Shown here: positions 8,365 to 17,545 of the stretch, piece after piece
Layout of the letters: the number at the start of each line of letters is the position of its first letter
How positions within the stretch are numbered: the stretch's first letter is position 1
Origin: Nannocystis sp.
GTDB taxonomy: Bacteria > Myxococcota_A > Polyangia > Nannocystales > Nannocystaceae
NCBI RefSeq assembly: GCF_016714285.1
Contig: NZ_JADJNN010000003.1
Location: 372,001-436,000, forward strand
Reading direction: 5' to 3'
Length of the DNA: 64,000 bases
The notes under the pieces: generated by a model
The model's database searches: none
Told to the model about the DNA's origin: nothing
Seen by the model: the letters and a program-made list of their open reading frames with translations, nothing else
Made by a program: the position numbers and the translations under genes

Positions 8365-9411
8365 ATGCGTATCTGCATCCTCGGTGCCACGGGTCTGGTC
8401 GGTCGCGAGTTGCTGCACCTGTTGCCGCGGGCGTGGCCGGGCTGCGCGCTCGAGCTGTATGCGAGCCGCGACCAGGCGCTCGAGGTGGAGGGTCGGCACT
8501 ACGCGGTGCGCGGGGCCGAGGCGCTCGACGCGGTGGACGCGGTCGGCGGGCAGCTGGCCTTCGTGGCGCTGGACGACGAGCACAGCGCGCGCTACGTGCC
8601 GCGCCTGCGGGCGCTGGGCTACAAGGTGATCGACAAGAGCAACACCTATCGCCTCGATCCGGCGGTGCCGCTGGTGGTCGCGGGGGTGAACGACGGGCTG
8701 GTCGATGCTGGGACCTCGCTGGTGGCCAACCCGAATTGCACGACGATACCGCTGGCGCTGGTGCTGGGGCCATTGCGTCGGCGCTTCGGGCTCGGGCGGG
8801 TCACGGTGGCGTCGTATCAGGCGATCAGCGGGGCGGGGCTGGCGGTGCTCGATCAGTTTTTGTTGGAGGCGCGGGTCGGGTATCAAAGCCCGGACCGGCT
8901 CGGACAGCAGCTGGCGCCCGCGGGTTATGTGGGCAACACGGTGCCGCATAACGCGAGGACCGACGAGGGCGGGTTCTCGGCGGAGGAGCGCAAGCTGATG
9001 GCGGAGAGCTGCAAGATCCTCGCGGCGCCCGAGCTGGCGATCTCGGCCCAATGTTGCCGTGTGCCGGTGGCGGTCGGGCATTACGAGCAGGTGTGGATCG
9101 AGTGCGAGCGGCCGCTGACGCTGGCCGAGGCCGAGGCGACGCTGGCCGATGAGCGCGGGGCGCCGTTCGTGCGGGTGTTTCCAGGCAGCGAGGGCGTCGG
9201 GCTGTCGGCGCTGGCGTGCGTGCAGGACCGGGACCGGGCGCTGGTCGGGCGCATGCGGCTCGACGCACGCGACGCGCTGGGGCGCGGGCTGTGTCTGACG
9301 GTGGCCGGTGACAACCTGCGGGTCGGTGCGGCGACCAACGCGGTGCGGATCGCGGCGCGCTGGTTCCCGGCGGCCGACCCGACATTGCAGGCGCCGGGCA
9401 TGCTGCCTTGA
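8365..9411 (+). CDS. asd: Aspartate-semialdehyde dehydrogenase
   Basis: A 348-aa enzyme making aspartate semialdehyde from aspartyl phosphate with NADPH, on the route to lysine, threonine, methionine and diaminopimelate. The Rossmann motif GATGLVGREL is at the N-terminus, the catalytic cysteine lies in NPNCTTIPLAL, and SGAG and the late GDNLRVGAATNAV match the family. CCRVPVAVGH is the substrate-side segment. The stop TGA at 9409-9411 is part of a Shine-Dalgarno-bearing repeat that occurs again just before pfkA. Confidence 0.95.
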   Translation: MRICILGATGLVGRELLHLLPRAWPGCALELYASRDQALEVEGRHYAVRGAEALDAVDAVGGQLAFVALDDEHSARYVPRLRALGYKVIDKSNTYRLDPAVPLVVAGVNDGLVDAGTSLVANPNCTTIPLALVLGPLRRRFGLGRVTVASYQAISGAGLAVLDQFLLEARVGYQSPDRLGQQLAPAGYVGNTVPHNARTDEGGFSAEERKLMAESCKILAAPELAISAQCCRVPVAVGHYEQVWIECERPLTLAEAEATLADERGAPFVRVFPGSEGVGLSALACVQDRDRALVGRMRLDARDALGRGLCLTVAGDNLRVGAATNAVRIAARWFPAADPTLQAPGMLP

Positions 9412-9470
9412 AGGACAGGTGATGACAATGATGAGGCTCGGCGAAAAGATGGCGGTTTGAAGGACAGGTG

Positions 9471-9479
<9 letters not shown>
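9409..9479 (+). repeat. Duplicated stop/ribosome-binding-site/start block between asd and pfkA
   Basis: The block TGAAGGACAGGTGATGACAA plus the next TG occurs at 9409-9430 and again at 9458-9479, offset 49. In copy 1 the TGA is the asd stop; in copy 2 the same ATGACAATG starts pfkA. Each copy thus holds a stop, an AAGGA ribosome binding site and an ATG. The block also contains half of the dispersed palindrome (GGACAGGTG). Confidence 0.9.
9422..9460 (+). CDS. Possible 12-aa leader peptide before pfkA
   Basis: Read from the first copy of the duplicated block, ATG 9422 gives MTMMRLGEKMAV and stops at 9458-9460. That TGA directly abuts the ribosome binding site of pfkA. It has the same AAGGA spacing (6 nt) as pfkA itself. 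Translation coupling or a leader role is possible, or it may simply be a by-product of the duplication. It is too short to judge by codon use. Confidence 0.35.
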   Translation: MTMMRLGEKMAV

Positions 9480-10534
<1,055 letters not shown>

Positions 10535-10559
<25 letters not shown>

Positions 10560-10598
10560 CGGGCGCCGGGGATCAGCTTCGGCGATCGCTAGCGGGCG
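10535..10598. repeat. Duplicated pfkA 3' end, including the stop
   Basis: The last codons of pfkA, its TAG and a few following bases (10535-10565, 31 bp) recur perfectly at 10568-10598, offset 33. Right after it lies a GGCCTTTGGGACAGG element of the dispersed-palindrome type (10603-10620). Confidence 0.92.
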
Positions 10599-10704
10599 AT
10601 GGCCTGGCCTTTGGGACAGGTTGTAGGAACGGCGTTTGTTGGCGGATACGCGGGTGTTCTGGGCGGTTGCCAGGCGGCGTGAGTCGGGCCATGCTGCGCG
10701 TCCG

Positions 10705-11007
10705 ATGGGCGAGCAGTTCAGCGAGGCGATCGTCGAGCAGGCCGGGAAGGCGGGCGAACGCGGGGTCGCCATGGGGCAGATCGTCGACGCGATGGTCGGG
10801 CTCGGGCACGGCGTGGAGGCGGTGGAGCAGGCGATCTGGGAGCTGATGGCGAGCCGTCGGCTGACGCCGAGCGGCTTCGTGTGTCGCATCGTCAAGCGGC
10901 GCGACGCGTTTGGCGAGCCGGTGCAGGCGCGCAGCTACGAGCTGTTGCTCGTGCCGTGGTCGGCGGAGCAGGATCGACAGCTCGAGCTGGGGCTGCCCAG
11001 AGGTTGA
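10705..11007 (+). CDS. Small protein of unknown function, possibly winged-helix-like
   Basis: A 100-aa product; ATG 10705 was preferred to upstream TTG because the preceding codons look non-coding. The first 60 residues (AIVEQAGKAGERGV, then alternating helices up to ELMASRRLTPSGFV) have the helix-rich look of a winged-helix domain where a recognition helix is followed by a strand. This is only an impression. The C-terminus is mixed polar and ends LELGLPRG. No cofactor or catalytic motif is visible. It is convergent with the RRM gene. Confidence 0.6.
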   Translation: MGEQFSEAIVEQAGKAGERGVAMGQIVDAMVGLGHGVEAVEQAIWELMASRRLTPSGFVCRIVKRRDAFGEPVQARSYELLLVPWSAEQDRQLELGLPRG

Positions 11008-11092
11008 AGGGGGCGCGTCGCGGGCACGGTGTCGCGGGCACGGTGTAGTGGCCACTATGTAGCGGCCACTAGGCAGCCGACGCGTGGCCAGC

Positions 11093-11560
11093 TCAGCGGC
11101 GCTCGGTGGCGACGTTGACGACGATGAGGCTGCCCTTGAGCTCGGAGCCGTGGAGGGCCTCGATGGCGCGGGGTGCGTCCTTGCGGTTGCCCATGGTGAC
11201 GAAGCCGAAGCCGCGGGAGATGTTGGTGCCGCGCTCGACCATGACGACGGCGTCGACGACGGGGCCGAAGGCCTCGAAGGCGGCGCGGAGGTCGGAGTCT
11301 GAGGTGGCGGAGCTGAGGCTGCCGACGAACAGGCGGACGCGGATGCCGGAGGCGGAGCGCTCGACCAGGCCGGGGTTCTCGATGTTCTTCATCGCGTCGG
11401 CGATGGAGGGGAGGTTGCCGTTGATCTCGTCGGCGCTGACGACGGGGAGCTCGCGGGGTCCGCGCGCACGCTTCTCTGCCCGCTCCTGTGCCTTTTCCTG
11501 CTTCTTACGGGCCTGGACGGACTCGCGCTGGCGCTTTCCTGGGGAGTAGTAGTTGCTCAC
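11093..11560 (-). CDS. RNA-binding protein with one RRM domain
   Basis: A 155-aa protein with a basic, Gln/Glu/Lys-rich N-terminal tail (about residues 8-35), a middle linker and a C-terminal RRM of about 75 residues. RNP2 is RLFVGSLS and RNP1 is RGFGFVTM, both with the aromatic residues that stack on RNA bases. Bacterial single-RRM proteins are frequent in cyanobacteria and myxobacteria, where some are cold-induced. Here it probably binds single-stranded RNA in the cytoplasm. There is no operon partner. Short repeats (GTCGCGGGCACGG twice, TAGYGGCCACTA twice) fill the gap to the convergent gene at 11007. Confidence 0.9.
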   Translation of the reverse strand: MSNYYSPGKRQRESVQARKKQEKAQERAEKRARGPRELPVVSADEINGNLPSIADAMKNIENPGLVERSASGIRVRLFVGSLSSATSDSDLRAAFEAFGPVVDAVVMVERGTNISRGFGFVTMGNRKDAPRAIEALHGSELKGSLIVVNVATERR

Positions 11561-11760
11561 GAGTCACCTCTCGATCGGGCGTGGAGGGCAGGGGTGGTGG
11601 CTTGGGACAGGTAGGAGTGCAATGTGGCTCGATTGGTTGGATGCGCGGGGGACCCCGGCGAGGGCCGCAGTCTACTGCATGAGGCGCGCGGCTGCAGGCT
11701 CGATCGTCACGGGCGTGAGTGAGGGGCCGCGCGCCAGGTCAGGCCGAGCCAGAGTCTGAG

Positions 11761-12570
11761 TCAGAGGCCGATGGGGTCGCCCCAGGCGGCGAGCGGGCCG
11801 AACCCGACGGTGCCGTTGTCGCCGCCGACGTGGACCTCGTTCAGGACGCTGCCGCCGGCGGCGCTGCCCTGCCAGATGCCGTCCAGCTCGAGGGCCGTGA
11901 GGACCCACGCGGGGTCGGAGTAGACCGTGGTGGGATCGAGGGTGCCCATGAGGCCGGGGGGTGCGAGCTCAAGGCGGAGGTCGGCGCGCTCGACGGTGGT
12001 GGCGGTGAGGGTGGCCTGGCGGTGCTCGTCGAACTCCTTGGCGGCGGTGACGAAGTCGATCTCGACGTCGACCTCGAGGCGGTCCGTGCACTCGCCGCCG
12101 AGGCCGCTCTCGTTGCCGCTGTCGTCGTAGTCGGGGTTCGGCTCGGCGTCGATGAAGCGGACCTCGCCGCCCTCGTGGCGGAGGTCGAGGGTGAGTGGGA
12201 GCTGCTTGTTCTTGAGGTCGTCGCTGAGGGTGGTGGGTTCGCCGGCGAAGGTGAGGGTGGTGCTGCGCTGGCCGAGCTTGCCGGCGAGCAGCTCGGCGGC
12301 GGAGAAGCCGAGCGGGGAGGGCTCGTCGACGGCGAGCACGGTCGGGGTGTCGATGCAGGGGTTGTTGGGCAGGCCGGTCTCGCCGGTGGTGGCGCCGGTG
12401 TCGTCGGCGCTGGAGCTGTTGCTGGCGGTGCCGGTGGGCTCGTCGCTGGTGGCGGTGTCGGTGGCGGTGTCGGTGGCGGCGGTGGTGCTGCTGTCGTCGT
12501 TGCCCTTGTCGATCACACAGGCGGCGAGGGGGAGCGAAACTGCCAGGATGCTGAGATGGCGAAGGAGCAT
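11761..12570 (-). CDS. Putative lipoprotein with Thr/Asp linker
   Basis: A 269-aa protein. The signal peptide ends with the lipobox LPLAAC, followed by about 50 residues of Thr/Ser/Asp-rich linker (TDTATDTATSDEPTG). The remaining 200 residues begin near NPCIDTPTVL and hold one further cysteine region (GGECTDRLEV). They look like a beta-rich extracellular domain, with no motif I recognise. It is divergent from dusC, whose coding region begins about 120 bp away. The GTGGCGGTGTCGGT repeats in the linker are simple codon repeats. Confidence 0.72.
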   Translation of the reverse strand: MLLRHLSILAVSLPLAACVIDKGNDDSSTTAATDTATDTATSDEPTGTASNSSSADDTGATTGETGLPNNPCIDTPTVLAVDEPSPLGFSAAELLAGKLGQRSTTLTFAGEPTTLSDDLKNKQLPLTLDLRHEGGEVRFIDAEPNPDYDDSGNESGLGGECTDRLEVDVEIDFVTAAKEFDEHRQATLTATTVERADLRLELAPPGLMGTLDPTTVYSDPAWVLTALELDGIWQGSAAGGSVLNEVHVGGDNGTVGFGPLAAWGDPIGL

Positions 12571-12687
12571 GCGGAGCCTGCTTTCATGGGAAGTTAACGC
12601 AAGGCCGGGAGGGTAGCAGCGGCGTGCGAGGCGGGCAAAGCGAGGTACCCTCGCGCGCGAGGCGTACGGGTGTCTGGTTGCATCAAC

Positions 12688-13791
12688 ATGACGAGGGCGG
12701 CGGAGTGTGATGCTGCGAGCGAGGGCGTGGAGGGGCAGCGGCGTGATGCTGCGAGCGCTGCTGCGGCGCGCTGGCGTGCGGTGTGGGCGACGCGGGCGAC
12801 GGTGGCGACGCGGCCGGACGAGGCGGGCCTGTACCTGGCGCTGGCGCCGATGGATGGGGTGACGGACGCGGTGTATCGCGAGCTGATGACCGGGCTGTAC
12901 GACGGGCGCAGCGGGATCAGCGTGTGCGTGTCGGAGTTCGTGCGGGTCACGCGAGACGCGGTGCCGGCGGCGGTGCTGCGGCGTGAGGTGCCGGAGCTCG
13001 AGCGCGGCGGGCGGACGGCGGCGGGGGTGCCGGTGTTCGTGCAGCTGCTCGGCGGGGATCCGGAGCCGGTGGCGCAGACGGCCCGGACGGCGGCCTCGCT
13101 CGGGGCGCTGGGGGTTGACCTCAACTTTGGGTGTCCGGCGAAGACGGTGAACAACCACGACGGTGGGGCGACGCTGCTCAAGTATCCGCGGCGGATCGAG
13201 GCGATCGTCGGGCGGGCGCGGGCGCTGGTGCCGGCGCATGTGCCGGTGACGATGAAGATGCGGGTCGGGTGGGACTCGTGCGCGGGGATCGAGGAGGTCG
13301 CGCGGGCGGCCGAGGCGGGCGGGGCGGCGTGGATCACGGTGCACGCGCGCACGCGGGCGCAGCTGTATCAGCCGCCGGTGGTGTGGCACGCGCTGGCGCT
13401 GGCGCGGGCGGCGGTGAAGGTGCCGGTGGTGGCCAACGGCGATCTGCGGGAGCTGGGGGACCTCGCGGCGTGTGCGGCCCAGAGCGAGTGCGAGGCCTTC
13501 ATGATCGGTCGCGGGGCGATGGCGCGGCCGGAGTTGTTCGCGCAGATCCGCGGGCAGGTGGACGAGCGGATGAGCGAGGCGGCGCTGGCCGAGCTGCTCA
13601 TCCGCTACCACGCGATGTTGCTGGCGAGCGGGGTGGTCGCGAGTCGAGCGCTGGCGCGGGTGAAGCAGTGGCTGCGGATGGCGGCCGACATGGACGCCGG
13701 GCTGGCGCCGCTGTTTGACGCGATCAAGGTGCTGCCGGCGTGGGAGCTGGTGGCGCCGGCGCTGTCGCGGGGGTGCAGGGGAAGCTGCTGA
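12688..13791 (+). CDS. dusC: tRNA-dihydrouridine synthase, DusC-like
   Basis: An FMN-dependent enzyme that reduces specific uridines in tRNA. The conserved domain begins LYLALAPMDGVTD and contains SEFVRVT, characteristic of DusC-type members. VDLNFGCPAKTVNN holds the catalytic cysteine, and MKMRVGWD, TVHARTR and VVANGDL follow; GRGAMARPELF binds the flavin phosphate. The true start is uncertain: ATG 12688 gives about 40 extra N-terminal residues encoded by a short direct repeat (GTGATGCTGCGAGCG twice), and a GTG near 12781 would also work. The last 68 bp overlap the 3' end of the convergent CapA-like gene. Confidence 0.9.
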   Translation: MTRAAECDAASEGVEGQRRDAASAAAARWRAVWATRATVATRPDEAGLYLALAPMDGVTDAVYRELMTGLYDGRSGISVCVSEFVRVTRDAVPAAVLRREVPELERGGRTAAGVPVFVQLLGGDPEPVAQTARTAASLGALGVDLNFGCPAKTVNNHDGGATLLKYPRRIEAIVGRARALVPAHVPVTMKMRVGWDSCAGIEEVARAAEAGGAAWITVHARTRAQLYQPPVVWHALALARAAVKVPVVANGDLRELGDLAACAAQSECEAFMIGRGAMARPELFAQIRGQVDERMSEAALAELLIRYHAMLLASGVVASRALARVKQWLRMAADMDAGLAPLFDAIKVLPAWELVAPALSRGCRGSC

Positions 13792-14971
13792 GCGTGAGGT
13801 CCTCGCCGCGCAGCTCGAAGCTGGTGTCGAGGCTGGCGCTGAGGGTGGTCATGCGCTCGCGGACCTGCTTGCCGAGCCCGCGGGTGGCCGGGACGGGGTG
13901 CTTGCTGGGGATGCGCTTGATGTACGCGGGGTGGAAGGTGAGGGTCTCGAGGCAGCGCTCGGCGGTGAAGCGGGCGCGCAGGACCCCGGTGAGGCGGGGG
14001 ATGTCGTGGGTGTTCTCGAACAGGAAGTTGCCGAGCGAGTAGGCGACGGCGCCGCGGCCGTGGCGTTCGATGCCCTGGAGGACGTGGGGGTGGTGGCCGA
14101 CGACGAGGTCGGCGCCGTGGTCGAGGAGGGCCTTCGCGGCGCGGCGCTGGTGCGGTGCGGGGTCGTCGGCGTACTCCTCGCCCCAGTGGACGAACACGAT
14201 GATGAGGTCGTGGCTGGAGCGGGCGGCGGCGATGACGGGGCTGAGGAGGGCGTCGAAGTCGGTGGTGGAGAGGAAGGGGAGCTCGGGGGTGCCGTCGAAG
14301 TGGGGGGCGTTGCGGCGGGCGGTGACGGCGAGGATGCCGACCTTCCAGTTGCTGCGTTCGATGGTCTCGACGCGGAACAGGGGGGCCTCCGTGCGCGAGG
14401 CGCCGAGCGGGATGATGCCGAGCTCGCGGAGGATGGCCGGCGAGTCGAGCATGCCCTGGGCGCGGAGGTCGAAGGCGTGGTTGTTGGCGAGGCTGAGGGC
14501 CGTGAAGCCGCCGTCGACGAGGTGCTGGGCCATCTGCTTGGAGGCGCCGAAGCGGTACTGGGCGCCGATCGGGCTCTTCTGGGGGAGGTCGCGGGTCAGC
14601 GGGGTCTCGAGGTTGCCGATCAGGAGGTCGGAGCGCATCGTCTCGGCGATCTCGGCGAAGGGGTGGTCGTCGGGGCCGGGGATCGCGTCGAAGGTGTTGT
14701 CGCCGCGGTAGCGGCCGAAGATGATGTCACCGACGAAGGTGAGCTCGATCGCGGCGAGGGGGGCGGTGGCCGCGGTGGGTGGTGGGCTGTCTGCTGGGAC
14801 AGGTGAGCTGTCTGCTGGGACAGGTGGGCTGTCTGCTGGGACAGGTGCGGTTGCTGCGGCCGGTGATGGTGCTGCGGCCGGTGGCGGGGGTGTGGGGGCG
14901 GTCGGCGTGGGGCCGCCGCCGGAGCATGCCAGGAGCAGGGCGGGGAGCAGCCAGAGCGCGCGCGCGGACAC
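13724..14971 (-). CDS. CapA-like (poly-gamma-glutamate synthesis type) metallophosphatase-fold lipoprotein
   Basis: A 415-aa protein with the lipobox LPALLLAC, then a Pro/Ala-rich linker containing three VPADS repeats. The domain from about residue 75 has TFVGDIIFGRYRGDN, GNLETPLT, LSLANNHAFD, VFVHWGEEY, VVGHHPHVLQG and YSLGNFLF. This is the CapA/YwtB pattern, a calcineurin-like fold usually linked to capsule or poly-glutamate assembly or release. No other capsule genes are nearby, so the role is open. It ends in an Ala/Pro tail inside the dusC overlap. The export signal suggests a periplasmic or outer-surface location. Confidence 0.85.
   Translation of the reverse strand: MSARALWLLPALLLACSGGGPTPTAPTPPPPAAAPSPAAATAPVPADSPPVPADSSPVPADSPPPTAATAPLAAIELTFVGDIIFGRYRGDNTFDAIPGPDDHPFAEIAETMRSDLLIGNLETPLTRDLPQKSPIGAQYRFGASKQMAQHLVDGGFTALSLANNHAFDLRAQGMLDSPAILRELGIIPLGASRTEAPLFRVETIERSNWKVGILAVTARRNAPHFDGTPELPFLSTTDFDALLSPVIAAARSSHDLIIVFVHWGEEYADDPAPHQRRAAKALLDHGADLVVGHHPHVLQGIERHGRGAVAYSLGNFLFENTHDIPRLTGVLRARFTAERCLETLTFHPAYIKRIPSKHPVPATRGLGKQVRERMTTLSASLDTSFELRGEDLTLSSFPCTPATAPAPPAPTPAAP
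14787..14849. repeat. Three 21-bp in-frame tandem repeats
   Basis: CTGTCTGCTGGGACAGGTG plus two bases repeats three times with a 21-bp period. Each unit is a variant of the dispersed palindrome. On the coding strand the units encode VPADSPP, VPADSSP and VPADSPP in the linker of the CapA-like lipoprotein, so the element has been amplified inside a gene without breaking the frame. Confidence 0.9.
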
Positions 14972-15068
14972 GGGGGCGGAGTGTGCCCAAAGCGTGGCCG
15001 CGGCGCCGCGGGCGCGCCACAGTCGCGATTGGGAGGTGGCCCGCGAGGCGGGTCGCGGGCTCGATCGC

Positions 15069-16019
15069 TCAGAGGCCGCAGGACCACTTGCCGATGCCGG
15101 TGGCGCCGTCCTTGGTGAGCTGGAAGATGCGCTCGCCGCCGGAGCCGTCGGTGGTGACGGCGTTGAGCCACAGCTCGTGGTTGCGGTCGCCGTCGAGGTC
15201 GAGGGCGCCGTAGACGGTGTAGGTCTGGGTGTCGTTGGTCGAGGTCTGGATGGGGATCCAGGTGGCGGGGGCGCTGCTGCGCTGGACGAACACGCCGGCG
15301 AAGGTGTAGCGCTCGCTGTCCTTCGGGTTGATCTGGAAGATGGAGACGATCTTCTCCGGGGCGTTGTCGGCGTCGAGGTCCTGGAGGGCGACCTGGCGGA
15401 TCGTCAGCTCGCCCTCGACCTTGGCGAGGGCGGTGAGGGCGGCGATCTCCTCGGCGGAGAGGGAGGGCTTCTTCTCGCTCCAGCTGTCCTCGGGGAGCAT
15501 GACGACGTTGCGGGCGAGCGACTTCGGGGAGACGGCGTACTCGAAGGCGGCGCCGCCATCGACCGCGGGGACCGAGAGGCTGCTCGGGGTGCCGCCGCTG
15601 CCGACCTCGCACAGCGAGTCCTTGGGGGCGCCGATCTTGTCGACGATCTCGCTGTTGCGGGACTTGAGGTAGACCTCGTCGCCCTGCTTGACGAGCTTGA
15701 GGCAGTCCTTGCCGCTGGCGAGCTTCTTCTTGTCGTGGAGGTAGCAGGCGAGCGGGATGAGGGCGCCGTCCTCGGTGAAGAACACGGCGCTGGCGTCGGG
15801 TGGGACCGGGCCGGCGAGGTCGATCGCGGTGACGGCCTTGTCGAGGCTGGTGCCGGGGTCGCGCTTCTCGTCGGCGGGCGGCGGGGTCACGGCCGGGGTC
15901 TCGGTCTTCTTGGGTTCGGTCTTCTTGGTCTCGCCGCCCTGCTGACAGGCGAGGGAGGCGAGGCCGACCAGGAGGCCAGCGGCGAGGGTGACGGGGGCCA
16001 GGGACGAGCGGCGTGGCAT
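15069..16019 (-). CDS. Putative lipoprotein with an FG-GAP-like C-terminal segment
   Basis: A 316-aa protein with a signal peptide ending GLASLAC, then a Lys/Thr/Pro-rich linker (KKTEPKKTETP). The rest contains paired segments such as LQDLDADNAPEKI and YGALDLDGDRNHELWL. These DxDxD-type loops resemble the calcium-binding repeats of FG-GAP/VCBS proteins, so a small beta-propeller-like or calcium-binding surface domain is possible. Four cysteines are spread through the protein, one near the C-terminus. It follows the CapA-like gene on the same strand but with about 100 bp between them. Confidence 0.72.
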   Translation of the reverse strand: MPRRSSLAPVTLAAGLLVGLASLACQQGGETKKTEPKKTETPAVTPPPADEKRDPGTSLDKAVTAIDLAGPVPPDASAVFFTEDGALIPLACYLHDKKKLASGKDCLKLVKQGDEVYLKSRNSEIVDKIGAPKDSLCEVGSGGTPSSLSVPAVDGGAAFEYAVSPKSLARNVVMLPEDSWSEKKPSLSAEEIAALTALAKVEGELTIRQVALQDLDADNAPEKIVSIFQINPKDSERYTFAGVFVQRSSAPATWIPIQTSTNDTQTYTVYGALDLDGDRNHELWLNAVTTDGSGGERIFQLTKDGATGIGKWSCGL

Positions 16020-16139
16020 GCGGGCGCCACCATAGCAACGGGCGGGCGGCGGGGGCTAGGGCGGAAGGCGGGGCGTCGACCTTCCGCCACGGCTGCGGGG
16101 TGTGGTGCGCGGGGGCGCGCCTTCCGGTAATGGTGGGGC

Positions 16140-16793
16140 ATGCACGCAGTCCGTCCGCAGTCCGCCGAGCTGGAGATCGTCATCGGCGACATGAACCTGT
16201 CGTCGTGGAGCTTGCGCCCGTGGTTGGCGCTGCGGGCCACGGGGTACCCGTTTCGTCAGCGGAAGATCCGGCTCGATCGGGCCGACTCGAAGGCCCAGCT
16301 GCGGGCGGCCTCGCCGACCGGGAAGGTGCCGCTGCTCCTCGACGGCGAGCTGGTGATCTGGGAGTCGCTGGCGATCTGCGAGGCGCTGGCGGAGTGGTTC
16401 CCGGCGGCGCAGCTGTGGCCGGCGGACGCGGGGGCGCGGGCCTTCGCTCGCAGCGCGGCGTACGAGATGCACGGGGGCTTCGCGGACCTGCGGCGCGAGC
16501 TGCCGATGAACCTGCGGGCTCGCATCGTCCGCGAGCCGTCGCCGGCGGCCCGCGCGGACATCGAGCGGATCACGGGGTTGTGGCGCGAGTGTCGGGGTCG
16601 CTTCGGCGGCGCGGGCGAGTATCTGTTCGGCGAGTTCACGATCGCGGATTGCATGTACGCGCCGGTGGTGACCCGCTTCCGCACTTATGGCGTGGCGCTC
16701 GACCCGGTGAGTCAGGCTTATTGCGCGGCGATGCTGGCCCGGCCGGACATGCGGGCGTGGTACGCCGGGGCGGCGCAAGAGACCGACGAGTGA
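16140..16793 (+). CDS. Glutathione S-transferase family protein
   Basis: A 217-aa cytoplasmic protein with a thioredoxin-like N-terminal domain: IGDMNLSSWSLRPW carries the candidate catalytic serine, TGKVPLLLDG the cis-proline loop and IWESLAICEALAE the glutathione-binding Glu-Ser pair. The helical C-terminal domain includes LFGEFTIADCMYAPV, where FTIADCMYAP is the N-capping region typical of GSTs. The substrate is unknown; homologues act in detoxification. Downstream, a 16-bp unit (GTTGCTCGCGGCGGGG) is repeated twice in tandem at about 16823-16857. Confidence 0.9.
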   Translation: MHAVRPQSAELEIVIGDMNLSSWSLRPWLALRATGYPFRQRKIRLDRADSKAQLRAASPTGKVPLLLDGELVIWESLAICEALAEWFPAAQLWPADAGARAFARSAAYEMHGGFADLRRELPMNLRARIVREPSPAARADIERITGLWRECRGRFGGAGEYLFGEFTIADCMYAPVVTRFRTYGVALDPVSQAYCAAMLARPDMRAWYAGAAQETDE

Positions 16794-16876
16794 TCGCGCG
16801 GGGCAGGGTGTTCATGGGGCAGGTTGCTCGCGGCGGGGGTGTTGCTCGCGGCGGGGTTCGCGGGCATCGTCGGGTG

Positions 16877-17488
16877 ATGCGGTCCATCGCCACCGTCGTG
16901 TCCTGCTGTCTCGTCGCGTGCTCGCTGATCGGCGGGGCCGGGTGCGAGCGGGTGCTGGGCTTCTTCTCGGAGCCGAAGGCGCAGGTCGACGCGCCGCAGC
17001 GGTATGAGAAGGACGGGGTCTCGTTCGAGTATCCGGGCAACTGGACGGTCAAGGAGGAGACGGCGCAGGAGAATGGGATCGAGCTGCGAACGATCAACGT
17101 CGAGAGCGCTGGCAACGCGCTGTTGATGGTCCAGAGCTTTCAGCCGGCGGTGGAGATCGACCTGGCGCAGCACATCGAGCTGACGATGGGGGCGATGCAG
17201 GAGGAGGTCGGGAAGCAGGTCGGCGGGCTGGCGGACAGCACCCGCGGGGCGGTGACGGACTTCGAGCGCGAGTTTCTGGGGGCCAAGCGCAGCGGCAAGC
17301 AGGCGGCGATCACGATCACGGCGCTGGGCGAGAAGGTGCCGAGCTCGGTGGCGCTGATCGGGGCTGTCCTCGAGGACAGGACGGTGCTGTTGTTCACGAC
17401 GATCCCCGACGAGGACCGCGAGAGCGTCGAGGCGGGCTTCGATCAGGTGATCTCGAGCTTGCGGCTCGGGGCGGCGAAGCCTGGTTAG
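16877..17488 (+). CDS. Putative lipoprotein, PsbP/DcrB-like
   Basis: A 203-aa protein with a signal peptide and a possible lipobox IGGAGC. The mature part has the pattern RYEKDGVSFEYPGNWTVKEE, followed by alternating strands and one long amphipathic region, and ends GFDQVISSLRLG. This order (V-F-YPxxW near the start, F..I..S.. at the end) is seen in small PsbP/DcrB-like lipoproteins; the assignment is by eye. A perfect 16-bp palindrome CTGTCCTCGAGGACAG lies inside the gene (17364-17379) and encodes AVLEDR. The gene end is duplicated in the gap to the next gene. Confidence 0.7.
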   Translation: MRSIATVVSCCLVACSLIGGAGCERVLGFFSEPKAQVDAPQRYEKDGVSFEYPGNWTVKEETAQENGIELRTINVESAGNALLMVQSFQPAVEIDLAQHIELTMGAMQEEVGKQVGGLADSTRGAVTDFEREFLGAKRSGKQAAITITALGEKVPSSVALIGAVLEDRTVLLFTTIPDEDRESVEAGFDQVISSLRLGAAKPG

Positions 17489-17545
17489 GTCAGCCGCGGT
17501 GATGCGCCTGCGGCTCGGGTCGGCGAACGCTGCTCAGGGGGTCGC
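17461..17545. repeat. Decayed duplicate of a convergent gene junction
   Basis: The segment from GCGGCTCGGG at 17461 is repeated from 17510, offset 49. The first copy contains the end of the lipoprotein gene (CGGCTCGGGGCGGCGAAGCC). The second has CGGCTCGGGTCGGCGAACGC and runs into the TCA stop of the opposing TPR gene. Both copies carry a TCAG followed by a CGCGGTG-like stretch, so the ends of both genes seem to be represented twice. Confidence 0.65.

Noticed and set aside
12594..13611. Minus-strand frames extending the 11761-12570 lipoprotein upstream
   Set aside because: The extension is antisense to dusC, and the signal peptide starts at 12570, so the shorter start was kept.
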